A DNA stretch of 64,000 bases from Parvularcula maris (GTDB lineage: Bacteria > Pseudomonadota > Alphaproteobacteria > Caulobacterales > Parvularculaceae). The notes under the pieces are model-generated. The model was not told the DNA's origin and searched no databases. It saw nothing but the letters and a program-made list of their open reading frames with translations. Positions 1 through 11,024 of the stretch are shown one piece after another. Within the stretch, counting starts at the first letter, position 1; each line of letters opens with the position of its first letter. Made by a program: the position numbers and the translations under genes. Where the stretch lies: the NCBI RefSeq assembly GCF_024505085.1, contig NZ_JANIBC010000001.1:186001-250000 (forward strand), in the 5' to 3' direction.

Positions 1-387
1 GCCCAGGCCTATGTCATCGCCCATGAGGTCGGCCACCATATCCAGAACGTCACCGGCATCTCCGACCAGGTGCGCTCCGCCCAGCAGCGGGCCAGGGGCG
101 ACGCCGAGCGCAACGAGTACTCCGTGCGCCTGGAGCTGATGGCGGACTGCCTCGCGGGCGTGTGGGCGGGGCGGACGCAGATCCAGCTCGAGCAGGGCGA
201 CATCGAGGAGGCTCTGCGCGCCGCCGCCGCCATCGGCGACGACACGCTGCAGCGGAGATCGTCAGGCCGCGTCGTGCCCGACAGCTTCACCCACGGCACG
301 AGCGAGCAGCGCCAGCGCTGGTTCGCCACGGGCTATCAGGCACGGGACATGTCGGCCTGTGATACGCTGAATACGGATCGGTTGTAG
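1..387 (+). CDS. Neutral zinc metallopeptidase, YpfJ family (3' end only)
   Basis: The reading frame is open from the first base, so the N-terminal part of the gene lies outside the window. The visible 128 residues begin with [17 protein letters not shown], an HExxH zinc-binding motif embedded in the AHEVGHHIQ context typical of the YpfJ/neutral zinc metallopeptidase family. A downstream [11 protein letters not shown] stretch matches the family's second conserved block, where the Glu is a likely third zinc ligand. The C-terminus ([11 protein letters not shown]) also fits the family. Members are usually membrane-anchored at the N-terminus with the peptidase domain outside the cytoplasm; substrates are not established. 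The family call is firm, the start is unknown. Confidence 0.88.
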   Translation, partial: AQAYVIAHEVGHHIQNVTGISDQVRSAQQRARGDAERNEYSVRLELMADCLAGVWAGRTQIQLEQGDIEEALRAAAAIGDDTLQRRSSGRVVPDSFTHGTSEQRQRWFATGYQARDMSACDTLNTDRL

Positions 388-394
388 GGAGCGC

Positions 395-622
395 ATGGAC
401 ACAGAGCACGCGAAGTACTGTCTGGAAGGAACAACCTGCCTACCAGACAACTTCGAGCCTTGCTGCGACATTTTCGCTGGTCATACGGCGACTTGCGCCT
501 TCGACCTTCGATACGAGTGGTGGGGCGCGGCGAAAGGCTGGTACATCCGTATCGCGGACGATGCCGGAGGAGGGGGGATCACAATCGCCTGGTGTCCCCA
601 CTGCGGCACCCCCCTTTCCTGA
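395..622 (+). CDS. Small cysteine-rich protein with C-terminal zinc-ribbon-like knuckle
   Basis: A 75-residue protein begins 7 nt after the peptidase stop, behind a good ribosome site (TAGGGAG), so it is probably co-transcribed. It has several Cys residues and ends in IAWCPHCGTPLS, a CPxCG knuckle like those of zinc-ribbon proteins. Other cysteines near residues 13, 23, 24 and 32 could complete a metal site. I do not recognise a named family. A role with the neighbouring metallopeptidase is possible but unsupported. That the gene is real rests on the ribosome site, the spacing and the coherent C-terminal motif. Confidence 0.6.
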   Translation: MDTEHAKYCLEGTTCLPDNFEPCCDIFAGHTATCAFDLRYEWWGAAKGWYIRIADDAGGGGITIAWCPHCGTPLS

Positions 623-644
623 GCGCCTACGGACGAAGAAAGCG

Positions 645-688
645 GTCATCTCGGGGCCGCGTAGCAGAGCTCGAGATCCAGAATCGAA
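645..688. repeat. Dispersed repeat family D, copy 1
   Basis: This segment (CATCTCGGGGCCGCG ... GATCCAGAATCGAA) recurs in inverted orientation at 37491-37534 with only a few differences in the middle. Both copies are in non-coding DNA. A separate short palindrome follows at about 734-773 (TTCCGGG...CCCGGAA). Function unknown; the pattern fits short repeat debris or a REP-like element. Confidence 0.6.
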
Positions 689-791
689 GCGGTTTGATGA
701 CGAGATGGTCCCAAAAAGACCGAACCTGACCGATGATGGATTCCGGGCTCACCCTCCGGGTGCCCCGGAATGACTTCGACTTAGACCGCCT

Positions 792-869
792 GTAGGGCGG
801 AACGCGCAGCGATCCGCCACTTCAGTGGGTAAGGTTGCTAGGCGGATCACCTACGGTGTTCCGCCCTAC
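792..869. repeat. Palindromic repeat family A, copy 1 (convergent junction)
   Basis: The element opens with GTAGGGCGGAACGCG and closes with GTTCCGCCCTAC, giving a long imperfect stem with an inner GGATCGC/GGCGGATC pairing. It sits between two convergent genes. Related copies lie at 11115-11193 and 40225-40293, also between convergent genes. It may act as a bidirectional transcription stop or simply be a REP-like element. Confidence 0.65.
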
Positions 870-872
870 GTT

Positions 873-2672
873 TTACCAGCCGCAGCTTCTGTCCTCGTTC
901 TGCTCGCCCAGATAGTCCATCAGCGGGCGGAAATACTCGACCATGGCCGAGGCGTCCATCTCGCGGGTGCCGGTGAACTCTTCGAGGCTGTCCTGCCAGG
1001 GCTGTGAATTGCCCTTCTCCAGCATCGCGTTGAACTTAGCGCCAACCTCCCCGTTGCCGTAGAAGGAGCAGCGGTGAAGCGGGCCTTCCCAACCGGCCTG
1101 GTCGCAGGCGGCCTTGTAGAACTGGAACTGCAAGATGCGGGCGAGGAAGTAGCGCATGTAGGGCGTGTTGCCCGGAATGTGGTATTTCGAGCCCGGATCG
1201 AAGGCGTCGGCAGGACGATCGTTGGGCGGACGAATACCCTGGTACTCTTCGCGCAGCGCCCACCAGCCCTCGTTCCACTGATCGGGCTGAAGCTCACCGG
1301 AGAAGACCTGCCAGCGCCATTTGTCGACCAGGAGGCCGAAGGGTAGGAAGGCCGCGCCGTCGAGCGCCTTCTGCATCAGGATGGGAAGGTCCGCGTCCTC
1401 CGAAGGAAGCTCGTCCAGAAGCCCCACCTGCTGCAGATAGGCAGGGGTGATGGAGAGGGCCACCATGTCACCGATGGCTTCGTGGAAGCCGTCGTTCGGG
1501 TCGTTTCTGAACAGATAGTCCTGACCCGCATAGGCGCGCTGGTAGATGTTGTGACCGAGCTCATGGTGCATGGTCTGGAAGTCGTCGGCGTTGACCTCCG
1601 TACACATCTTGATGCGGATATCCTCCTCGCTGTCGAGGTTCCAGGCCGAGGCGTGACAGACCACTTCGCGGTCGGCGGGCTTGGTGATCTGGCTGCGCTC
1701 CCAGAAGGTCTCGGGCAGGTCGTCGAAACCGAGCGAAGTGAAGAAGCCCTCCGCCGTCTCGGCGATCTTCAAGGGCGTGTAGTCCTGAGCTTCCAGAAGT
1801 GCGCCGATATCGACACCCTCAGCCTCGAGACCTTCAGGCTTGACGAGGTCGTAGATCGAACCCCAGCTCTGTGCCCACATATTGCCGAGGAGATCGGCGC
1901 GGATCGGCTGGTCGAGGGGCACGACCTCGTCGCCATACTCCTCGTTGAGCTCGTATTTCACCGCGCAGTGAACATTCTCGTAGAGCGGCTTCACCTGGTC
2001 CCAGAGGCGGTCGACCTCGGCGGCGAACTCGTCCGGGTCCATATCGTAGTTCGAGCGCCACATCTGTCCGAGGTCGTCATAGCCGAGTTCTTTCGCGCCC
2101 TCATTGGCGATCTCGACCATGCGGACATAGTCCTCCTTCATGGGCTTCGACTGCTCGCGCCACTTGGTCCAGACCTCCTCGAGCTTGGCCGGATCGCGCA
2201 GCTCGCGCATCAGGGTCTCGGTGCGGTTCTGGGGGACGGTCTCGCCCTCGAACTCGATCGTGCCCGTCGAGTAGGTGTTGCCCAAGCGCGTGGTGATCTC
2301 GGCCAGCTCCGACGCCGCGCCGTCGGCGCTTGGGGCGGGGAGGGTGATCGACTGCTTGAGGATATCCAGCTTGCGGCGAAGTTCGGGCGAGAGGTCGAGG
2401 CGGTCGTAGCGCTTCGCCTCGTTGGCCCACTCGACGGCCTTCTCGGTCGAGCGGGCGCTGGCTTTCGCCTCCAGCCAGCTCGTATCGTAGGTGATGTTGG
2501 TGGCGCGGGCCCAGGCGATGCGGGCGCCCTCCTCGTCCATCGCCTTCTTCTCTTCTTCCACCTTGGCGATGAAGGCCTCGGCGTTCTTCTTCGTGGCGCG
2601 CTGGGCAGCGGCGTCGAGGGGAAGCATCAACGCGGTGCCAAGGAGCAGCGCGGCGGTCAGTTTCTTATGCAA
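873..2672 (-). CDS. M2 family zinc dipeptidyl carboxypeptidase (angiotensin-converting enzyme-like)
   Basis: A 599-residue secreted metallopeptidase expected to release C-terminal dipeptides from peptides in the periplasm. The active site is H370-E-L-G-H374, followed about 24 residues later by a Glu in the NDGFHEAIGDMV block that supplies the third zinc ligand, as in peptidyl-dipeptidase A. I chose the TTG start at 2672. It has GGGAG just upstream and opens directly into a signal peptide (MHKKLTAALLLGTALMLPLD, cleavage near AAAQ). The longer ATG frame from 2753 would put 27 non-signal-like residues in front. Length matches the bacterial M2 family. The gene is divergent from feoA and convergent with the small gene upstream, with a family A palindrome just past its stop. 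Confidence 0.9.
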   Translation of the reverse strand: MHKKLTAALLLGTALMLPLDAAAQRATKKNAEAFIAKVEEEKKAMDEEGARIAWARATNITYDTSWLEAKASARSTEKAVEWANEAKRYDRLDLSPELRRKLDILKQSITLPAPSADGAASELAEITTRLGNTYSTGTIEFEGETVPQNRTETLMRELRDPAKLEEVWTKWREQSKPMKEDYVRMVEIANEGAKELGYDDLGQMWRSNYDMDPDEFAAEVDRLWDQVKPLYENVHCAVKYELNEEYGDEVVPLDQPIRADLLGNMWAQSWGSIYDLVKPEGLEAEGVDIGALLEAQDYTPLKIAETAEGFFTSLGFDDLPETFWERSQITKPADREVVCHASAWNLDSEEDIRIKMCTEVNADDFQTMHHELGHNIYQRAYAGQDYLFRNDPNDGFHEAIGDMVALSITPAYLQQVGLLDELPSEDADLPILMQKALDGAAFLPFGLLVDKWRWQVFSGELQPDQWNEGWWALREEYQGIRPPNDRPADAFDPGSKYHIPGNTPYMRYFLARILQFQFYKAACDQAGWEGPLHRCSFYGNGEVGAKFNAMLEKGNSQPWQDSLEEFTGTREMDASAMVEYFRPLMDYLGEQNEDRSCGW

Positions 2673-2742
2673 TTCAGGACTCCCATGGGCGTTTCCAGCC
2701 CGTGATGTAGCAGTATGGAACTCCCTTGCCACCTTAGAGACA

Positions 2743-2767
2743 CGCAATTGCAAACGCCTCGCAATTG
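2743..2767. promoter_or_regulatory. Direct repeat CGCAATTG x2 before feoA
   Basis: CGCAATTG occurs at 2743-2750 and again at 2760-2767, a 17-bp period, with the core palindrome CAATTG in each. It lies 16-40 bp before the feoA start and in the divergent promoter region of the M2 peptidase gene. A site for an iron-responsive repressor (Fur/Irr/RirA type) would make sense for feoAB, but no exact consensus is matched. Confidence 0.4.
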
Positions 2768-2782
2768 TGGAAGTGAGGCGGG

Positions 2783-3022
2783 ATGCAGGCCTTCTTCCCC
2801 CTCAGCCAGTCCAAGCTTCGCGCCCCGGCACGGATCGTCTCGTTCCGAGGTGACGAAGCGCTCACAGCGCAGCTTCAGGAGCAGGGCTTTGCGACCGGCG
2901 AGACGGTGGAGGTACAGAGCCGCGGCCTGTTCGGCGGCTCGCCGCTGGCGGTACGGCTTGGAAGGACGGTGATCGCGCTGCGCAAGTCCGAGGCCGACGC
3001 GCTGATGGTGGAGCCGGTATGA
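2783..3022 (+). CDS. feoA: FeoA, ferrous iron transport accessory protein
   Basis: A 79-residue SH3-like protein with the FeoA pattern: a Leu-rich start, ARIVSFRGD, then LQEQGFATGETVEVQSRGLFGGSPLAVRLG and a closing IALRKSEADALMVE. FeoA is cytosolic and is thought to modulate the FeoB transporter. A purine-rich ribosome site (GGAAGTGAGGCGGG) precedes the ATG. The stop overlaps the feoB start by 4 nt (ATGA), so the two are translationally coupled. CGCAATTG direct repeats just upstream may be the control site. Confidence 0.93.
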   Translation: MQAFFPLSQSKLRAPARIVSFRGDEALTAQLQEQGFATGETVEVQSRGLFGGSPLAVRLGRTVIALRKSEADALMVEPV

Positions 3023-4821
3023 GCCCCCTCGACACCGCGCCTCCGGTCGAAGCGGACGAGAAGACGGTCGCCCTGGTCGGCCCGCCCAATGTGGGCAAGT
3101 CCACCCTCTTCAACGGCCTCACCGGTGGCCGGGCCAAGATCGGCAACTATCCCGGCGTCACCGTGGAGTTCGCCGAGGGTCAGCTCGGCGAGGCGCGGAT
3201 CATTGACCTGCCGGGCATCGCCAGCCTGACGCCCAGGGGCGCGGACAGCCGCGTGACCCTCGATGTCATTGGCGGGCGTTCGGAAGCGCTTCCCAGGCCC
3301 GACATGCTGGTCATCGTGCTCGATGCGGGACAGCTTCGCCGCCAGATGCCCTTCGCGCGGGAGGTCCTGGCCCTCGGCATTCCCAGCATCGTGGCGCTCA
3401 ACATGTCCGACCTCGCTATGAGGGACGGCTTCGTCTTCGATACGGGAGCATTGAGTACGGCCTTGGGCGTGCCCGTCTTCGCCACCACCGCCCCCCGCAA
3501 GGCCGGGCGCACGGCCATCGGCGAGGCGATCGAGCTCGGCCGTGCGGCCATCTCAAAATCTGACCTTGCCCCGGCGAAGGAGCTCACCGAGCTCGCGGTC
3601 ACCGCCGAACCGGCGGAGACGAAGGCCGGCGCCGCCGACCGCATCCTCCTGCACCCGGTCGCAGGTCTGGCGATCCTCACCGCCGTGCTCTTCCTCGTCT
3701 TTCAGTCGGTCTTCGCCTTTGCCGCCTGGCCTATGGAGCAGATCGAGGCGGGCGCCGCTGCGCTGGCTGGCCTGGTGGAGGCTGCCGTGCCGGAGGGCTG
3801 GCTGCAGAGCCTCCTCGTGGACGGTATCATCGCCGGGGTCGGCAGCGTGGTGATCTTCCTGCCGCAGATCCTCATCCTCTTCTTCTTCCTCCTGGTCTTG
3901 GAGATGTCCGGCTACATGGCGAGGGCCGCCTTCCTCACCGATGAGCTGATGCGCCGGGCGGGGCTATCGGGCAGGGCGGTGATCCCGCTTCTCTCCAGCT
4001 TCGCCTGCGCCATCCCCGGCATGATGGCCGCGCGGACCATGGAGGGGGAGCGTGACCGCCTGGTCACCATCCTGGTCGCGCCGCTCATGACCTGCTCGGC
4101 CAGGCTTCCGGTCTATGCGGTGCTCATCGCCGCCTTCGTGCCCGCCACCAAGACCGGACCCCTCAGCACCCAAGGGCTGGTCCTCTTCGGGCTCTACCTC
4201 GCAGCAGTCGTTAGCGGTCTCGTGGTCGCGCTGGCGCTCAAGAAGTTCGTGGCTCCGGGCGCGAGGCAGACCCTCATCATGGAGCTGCCCTCCTACAAAT
4301 GGCCGCAGCCTCAGGACCTCGCCCTCGGCCTTTGGCGCCGGTCGGTGGTCTTCCTCCGCCGGGCGGGCACGATCATCTTCACCGTTTCGGTCGTCCTCTG
4401 GTTCCTCATCAGCTATCCCGGCGACACGCTGCGCGAGAGCTTCGCCGGCCGTTTGGGCGGCCTGATCGAGCCTCTCTTCAAGCCCATCGGCTTCACCCTG
4501 GAGATGGTCATCGCCCTCGTGCCCGGCCTCGCCGCCCGCGAGGTCGCCGTGGGCGCGCTCGGCACGGTCTACGCCGTTCAGAACGCCGAGGAGAACGAGG
4601 CGGGGCTTGCCGCGGTGCTTCAGAACGAGTGGAGCCTGGCTGCGGCCCTCGCCTTCCTCGCCTGGTATGTCTTCGCGCCGCAGTGCATCTCGACCATCGC
4701 CGTGGCCCGGCGCGAGACCAACTCGTGGAAGTGGACCTGGTTCATGGTCGGCTACCTTTTCGCGCTGGCCTATCTCGCCGCAGGTATCACCTACTGGACC
4801 GCCAGGGTGTTCGGCGCCTGA
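3019..4821 (+). CDS. feoB: FeoB, ferrous iron transporter with N-terminal G domain
   Basis: A 600-residue inner-membrane Fe(II) permease. The N-terminal GTPase domain shows G1 (GPPNVGKST, residues 21-29), G3 (DLPGI) and G4 (NMSD). The membrane part follows from about residue 210 with the Gate motifs typical of FeoB (PLLSSFACAIPGMMAAR; LVPGLAAREVAVGALGT). It is shorter than E. coli FeoB (773 aa), lacking extra C-terminal sequence, but similar to many alphaproteobacterial forms; both gate regions and the terminal membrane segments are present. It overlaps feoA by 4 nt. No feoC follows. Confidence 0.95.
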   Translation: MSPLDTAPPVEADEKTVALVGPPNVGKSTLFNGLTGGRAKIGNYPGVTVEFAEGQLGEARIIDLPGIASLTPRGADSRVTLDVIGGRSEALPRPDMLVIVLDAGQLRRQMPFAREVLALGIPSIVALNMSDLAMRDGFVFDTGALSTALGVPVFATTAPRKAGRTAIGEAIELGRAAISKSDLAPAKELTELAVTAEPAETKAGAADRILLHPVAGLAILTAVLFLVFQSVFAFAAWPMEQIEAGAAALAGLVEAAVPEGWLQSLLVDGIIAGVGSVVIFLPQILILFFFLLVLEMSGYMARAAFLTDELMRRAGLSGRAVIPLLSSFACAIPGMMAARTMEGERDRLVTILVAPLMTCSARLPVYAVLIAAFVPATKTGPLSTQGLVLFGLYLAAVVSGLVVALALKKFVAPGARQTLIMELPSYKWPQPQDLALGLWRRSVVFLRRAGTIIFTVSVVLWFLISYPGDTLRESFAGRLGGLIEPLFKPIGFTLEMVIALVPGLAAREVAVGALGTVYAVQNAEENEAGLAAVLQNEWSLAAALAFLAWYVFAPQCISTIAVARRETNSWKWTWFMVGYLFALAYLAAGITYWTARVFGA

Positions 4822-4847
4822 TCATGCTTAACAGAACCCTTATTGCT

Positions 4848-4875
4848 CCTTAGGCAAAGCTTTATCGCCTTAGGC
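4848..4875. promoter_or_regulatory. Tandem CCTTAGGC boxes upstream of the yfiR-like gene
   Basis: CCTTAGGC is repeated at 4848-4855 and 4868-4875 (20-bp period, two helical turns), between the feoB stop and the next start. Same-face spacing suggests a binding site for a dimeric or tandemly bound regulator. No regulator can be named. Confidence 0.35.
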
Positions 4876-4882
4876 TAGAAGC

Positions 4883-4907
4883 GCTCTCAGGGAAGAGAAT
4901 TGAGAGC
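4883..4907 (+). promoter_or_regulatory. Hairpin enclosing the ribosome site of the yfiR-like gene
   Basis: GCTCTCA (4883-4889) pairs perfectly with TGAGAGC (4901-4907); the loop between them carries the purine-rich ribosome site GGGAAGAG. The 3' arm abuts the ATG at 4908. Such placement could limit initiation, or simply present the ribosome site in a loop. Structure inferred by eye. Confidence 0.4.
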
Positions 4908-5428
4908 ATGTTGGGTCAACGGGCGAGAAGGCTGGTTGCAGCCATGGGGCTAGGCGTCGTGTTGCCGGGCTCCGCCGCGGCGGGGCAGGGCGCCTCGCAC
5001 GACCACGCGCGCATGCTCGTCAACCTCGCACGCTTCGCCGAGTGGCCCGAAGAGAGGGACTACGGCAGCACCTTCCGCATCTGCCTGCGCGACGACGACC
5101 CGGCCATCACCGCGTTCTCCTCCGTCGCTGGTCAAGAGGTGCGTGGGCTGACGGTCAGCCTGCATACATTGGCGCCAAGCGCCATGGGCTCGCGGCCCTG
5201 CCATGCGGTCTATTTCTCCGCTGGCCTCGCGGATAAGGAGGCGGTCGCCAGCCTCGGACACGAGCCGGTGCTGACGGTCTCGCCGTCTTCGGGCTTCACC
5301 GCCATGGGCGGGATGATCGAGCTTCAGACCGGCGGCATCACGCCCACCATCGTGGTCAGCGCCGATGTCATCCGCGACCATCCGCTCAGGATCAGCGCGC
5401 AGCTCCTCTCCATGGCAGAGGTGCTGCC

Positions 5429-5432
<4 letters not shown>
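4908..5432 (+). CDS. YfiR family periplasmic protein (DUF4154)
   Basis: A 174-residue protein with a signal peptide (positively charged start, hydrophobic segment to about residue 24, cleavage near SAAAG). The mature part has the YfiR family layout: [19 protein letters not shown] opening ([14 protein letters not shown]), [38 protein letters not shown] and a C-terminal [13 protein letters not shown]. In Pseudomonas, YfiR is a periplasmic inhibitor of the diguanylate cyclase YfiN. Here the gene overlaps the next one by 4 nt, and that gene encodes a membrane hybrid histidine kinase with a periplasmic sensor loop. The inference is that YfiR modulates this kinase instead. Confidence 0.85.
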
Positions 5433-7813
<2,381 letters not shown>

Positions 7814-7829
7814 GGGCTGCAGGGGTCCT

Positions 7830-7960
7830 CATCTCTCCCTAGGGAGAGATCGACATCTTCGATGTCGAGTGAGGGCGAATAGTGAACTGAGCTAAGCACA
7901 AAGAACGCTCTCACCCGAAGCCTGCTACGCAGCCTTCGATCTCTCCCGGAGGGAGAGGTG
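7830..7960. repeat. Dispersed repeat family B, copy 1
   Basis: An approximately 130-bp element bounded by palindromes (CTCTCCCTAGGGAGAG at the left, CTCTCCCGGAGGGAGAG at the right) with the internal core GATCGACATCTTCGATGTCGAGTG split by its own inverted repeat (CGACATC/GATGTCG). A close copy is at 63261-63390 and a more diverged one at 56810-56950. Read-through of the element creates spurious open frames, so the next gene's start was placed beyond it. Confidence 0.75.
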
Positions 7961-8059
7961 AGCGCAAAGGAAGAGGCTGAAGGAAAACGGTTCGACCCAC
8001 TCTTCATTCGCTCACGGACTCCATTGCTTTTCCGCGATGTCCTGTGGAAGCTTCGTGTC

Positions 8060-9418
8060 ATGCAACACAACGACATCGCCGCTGAGATCGCCAAGGGCCT
8101 CGAAGCGCCAGGCGGGCTGGAGATCGACCTCGTCTCCAGGCCGGATGCCCAGGAACTGCCTTCTGCCTTTCCCGTATCGGACCTGGCTTTCGCCAGTGTA
8201 AGCGCTGCTGGTTCTGCGCTCTCCAAGTTCTGCGAAGAGGCCTTGGCGAGGCCGTATGCCCATGCTGTCGACCCGAGCCTGGTCGATGGCTGGTTCGGCA
8301 TGACTTTGCGCGCGAAGGGGTGGGAGATCCCCTCCGCCTTCGATGCGATTACCGGCGACTACCGTGCGGGGGATGGCTGGATCAGGCTGCATACCATTGC
8401 GGACCACCACCGCGCTGGTGCTCTGCGGGTCCTTGACTGCGAGGCTGACCGGGAGGCGGTGGCTAGCGCGGTATCGGGCTGGGAAGCGGGCGAGCTGGAA
8501 GCGGCGATCCAGGCCGAAGGCGGTGCTGCAGCAGCGATGCGGGGCCTCGATGCGTGGCGCAGCCATCCAGCAGGGATGGCCGTTGCCGCAGAGCCGCTGG
8601 TGCGTTGGGCGGGGAGGCCAGCGCAAAGGGGTGCAAACCTTCCGCACAACCCGGTCCGCCCGCTCGAGGGACTGAAAGTCCTCGACTGCACCAGGGTCCT
8701 GGCCGGTCCCGTCTCGACCAGGTTCCTGGCCGCCTGGGGCGCTTCGGTCCTGCGGATCGACCCGCCGAGCTGGGAGGAGCCGGGTCTGGTGCCCGAGGTC
8801 TGCGTCGGGAAGAGGTGCGCCGGGCTGGACCTGCGCCGGGATCAGGACCGCGCGCGCTTCACAGGGCTTCTGCGCGAAGCGGACCTGTTCGTTCACGGCT
8901 ACCGGCCCGGTGCTATCGAGGGGCTCGGCTTCGGTGAGGAGGCGCGGCGCAGCCTCAACCCGGACCTCATGGAGGTGTCCTTGTCGGCCTACGGGCATAG
9001 CGGCCCCTGGGCAGGGCGGCGCGGCTTCGACAGCCTGGTGCAGATGAGCTGCGGCATTGCCGAGCACGGTATGAGGGCGGCAGGGAGCGAGAAGCCCTTT
9101 CCGCTGCCGGTCCAGGCCCTGGACCACGCAACGGGCTATCTGATGGCGGCGGCGGCGCTGCAGGCCTTGCGGGCGAGGCGGCAGGGCACGATCCTCACCG
9201 CCAAACTCTCCCTGGCGCGTACCGCCTGCCTGCTGACGCCCTTCGCGAGGTCCGAAATCACGGGAGAGGGGCACGGTGCCCTTCCGACCGTCGATGAACC
9301 TACGTTCTGGGGCGCTGCCGAGAGGCTGCGTTTCCCTGTATCGCTGAATGGCGCAGAACCCTCTTGGCCGGTGGAGGCAGGGCCGCTCCGCCGCCACGAA
9401 CCCGCCTTCTCCCCTTGA
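8060..9418 (+). CDS. CoA transferase, class III (CaiB/BaiF family), two-domain form
   Basis: A 452-residue protein. The C-terminal half (from about residue 195) is clearly CaiB/BaiF: GLKVLDCTRVLAGPVSTRFLAAWGASVLRIDPP, then VCVGKRCAGLDLR, LFVHGYRPGAIEGLGFG and RGFDSLVQMSCGI, where the Asp of FDSLVQ is the probable CoA-accepting residue. The N-terminal half is a weaker, apparently degenerate copy of the same fold. Such enzymes move CoA between carboxylic acids; the substrate here cannot be told. I use the ATG at 8060: upstream codons in frame from 7958 come from a family B repeat and look non-coding. Transcribed alone. Confidence 0.8.
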   Translation: MQHNDIAAEIAKGLEAPGGLEIDLVSRPDAQELPSAFPVSDLAFASVSAAGSALSKFCEEALARPYAHAVDPSLVDGWFGMTLRAKGWEIPSAFDAITGDYRAGDGWIRLHTIADHHRAGALRVLDCEADREAVASAVSGWEAGELEAAIQAEGGAAAAMRGLDAWRSHPAGMAVAAEPLVRWAGRPAQRGANLPHNPVRPLEGLKVLDCTRVLAGPVSTRFLAAWGASVLRIDPPSWEEPGLVPEVCVGKRCAGLDLRRDQDRARFTGLLREADLFVHGYRPGAIEGLGFGEEARRSLNPDLMEVSLSAYGHSGPWAGRRGFDSLVQMSCGIAEHGMRAAGSEKPFPLPVQALDHATGYLMAAAALQALRARRQGTILTAKLSLARTACLLTPFARSEITGEGHGALPTVDEPTFWGAAERLRFPVSLNGAEPSWPVEAGPLRRHEPAFSP

Positions 9419-9510
9419 CCTCAAGGCTGTCTTGCGCAGCCCGGCGGTTGGGGCCTTGGGGCTTCCCGCCTACATCAGCGACCTAGCGCCACGCAGAAGC
9501 GGAGACAGCC

Positions 9511-10875
9511 TTGCCCCAACGTGACCTGACCGAAGGCAAGGTATCCCTCCATCTCGCACGGCTCGGCCTGCCGATGGTCCTCGGCGTCGCCGGGGTGATC
9601 TCGGTGAGCATCGCCGACACCTACTTCCTCGGCCAGCTCGGCACCGAGGAGCTGGCGGCGATCAGCTTCACCTTCCCCATCGTGCTGACCGTGACTAGCC
9701 TCGGTATCGGGCTAGGCGCGGGCGCGACCTCGGTCCTCAGCCGCGCCATCGGCAGCGGCGCGGGGTCCGAGGCCAAGCGGCTAGCGACGGACAGCGTGGT
9801 GATCGCGGCCCTTCTGTCGGCACTGGTCTGCGGCGCGGGGTTCCTCTTGGCGCGGCCTCTCTTCTCCCTGATCGGGGCGGAGGGGGAAGTGCTCGGCATG
9901 ATCGTCGGTTATATGCGCATCTGGTTCGTAGGCGCGCCGTTCCTCATCCTCCCCATCGTCCTTCAGGGCCTGATCAGGGCGAACGGCGACAGCGTGGCGC
10001 CAAGCCTGATCATGGTCGGCGGGGCGGCGGTGAACGTGGCGCTGGATCCGCTGCTCATCTTCGGCGTCGGCCCCATCCCCTCCCTCGGCGTCGAGGGCGC
10101 GGGCTGGGCCACGTTGGGGGCGAGGGCGGTGATGATGATCGCCGCGTTCTGGGTGGCGACAAGGCGGGACCACCTTCTGACGAGAGCGCTGCCCAGCTCC
10201 AGCGAGTTCGCAAGCTCGGCCAGGAAGGTGCTGAAGGTCGGCGTGCCCGCGGCGGGCAGCAACGCGATCAACCCGGTCTCGATCAGCATCGTGACGGCTA
10301 TCCTCGCCACCTACGACCACCAGACGGTGGCAGCCTTCGGTGTGGCGAGCCGCATCGAGACCTTCGCCACCATCCCCATGCTGGCCCTCTCCAGCGCCAT
10401 CGGCCCGGTGACGGGGCAGAACTGGGGCAAGGGCGAGCGGGCGAGAAGCCGAAGGGCCGTGCGCGACAGCTTCTTCTTCGTCGTCTTGTGCGGTCTGGGT
10501 TTGGGAGGAGCGTTCTTCTTTCTCGGCGGGCCGATGGCGGCGCTGTTCTCGGACGACACGGTGGTGCAGAACCTCGCCCGCGGCTACCTCGCCATCGTCG
10601 GGCTGACCCTGGGCGGATACGGCATCGTCATCACGGCGAGCGCGGCGCTCAACTCCGTCGACAAGGCGGTGACGGGGCTTTTGGTCACCATGCTGAGGAG
10701 CTTCGTCCTCTACGTGCCTCTCGCTTACGGCGCCTCGATCCTGTGGCCCTCCTGGGTGGTGTTCGCGGGCATTGCGCTGTCCAATATGAGCGCGGGTGTG
10801 GTTGTCTGGTTCTGGACCTTCCGCGCCATGCGGGACCGGGGGCGGACGGGTGAAGCCGTACTGCAGGCGGCTTGA
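9511..10875 (+). CDS. MATE family multidrug/toxin efflux transporter
   Basis: A 454-residue integral inner-membrane protein with about 12 hydrophobic segments in two homologous halves. Early motifs fit the MATE/DinF type (LARLGLPMVLGVAGVISVSIADTYFLGQLGTEELAAISFTFP region), with GLGLGAGATSVLSRAIG after it and the second-half equivalent around GVASRIETFATIPMLALSSAIGP. MATE pumps export cationic drugs or metabolites using Na+ or H+. The start is TTG at 9511 behind GGAGAC. No neighbouring regulator is seen. Substrate unknown. Confidence 0.92.
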   Translation: MPQRDLTEGKVSLHLARLGLPMVLGVAGVISVSIADTYFLGQLGTEELAAISFTFPIVLTVTSLGIGLGAGATSVLSRAIGSGAGSEAKRLATDSVVIAALLSALVCGAGFLLARPLFSLIGAEGEVLGMIVGYMRIWFVGAPFLILPIVLQGLIRANGDSVAPSLIMVGGAAVNVALDPLLIFGVGPIPSLGVEGAGWATLGARAVMMIAAFWVATRRDHLLTRALPSSSEFASSARKVLKVGVPAAGSNAINPVSISIVTAILATYDHQTVAAFGVASRIETFATIPMLALSSAIGPVTGQNWGKGERARSRRAVRDSFFFVVLCGLGLGGAFFFLGGPMAALFSDDTVVQNLARGYLAIVGLTLGGYGIVITASAALNSVDKAVTGLLVTMLRSFVLYVPLAYGASILWPSWVVFAGIALSNMSAGVVVWFWTFRAMRDRGRTGEAVLQAA

Positions 10876-10949
10876 AGTGTTACCTGTCGCAAACGAGTAC
10901 CCGTTCGCCCGCTTACCCTTTCGTCCGTCTCTTTCTGGCGCTCACCACG

Positions 10950-11024
10950 GCGAAGACCGTGGTGCCCAGCTCCTGCTGGTGCGTTCTCGTTCTGCCTTCA
11001 GGTGATGGGTCCCACGGTCTTCGC
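10950..11024. repeat. Inverted repeat in the MATE-edd intergenic region
   Basis: GCGAAGACCGTGG (10950-10962) is repeated in inverse as CCACGGTCTTCGC (11012-11024), perfect over 13 bp with a 49-nt spacer. It is part of a 455-bp gene-free stretch (10876-11330) between convergent genes that also contains a family A palindrome. No gene is evident in this stretch. Confidence 0.55.

Noticed and set aside
1482-2705. 407-codon open frame antisense to the M2 peptidase gene
   Set aside because: It is a shadow of a well-supported gene with an intact catalytic motif; high-GC third-position bias opens the opposite frame.
7958-8059. N-terminal extension of the CoA transferase from 7958
   Set aside because: The first codons come from the end of a family B repeat and the translated stretch does not look like coding sequence; ATG 8060 fits better.
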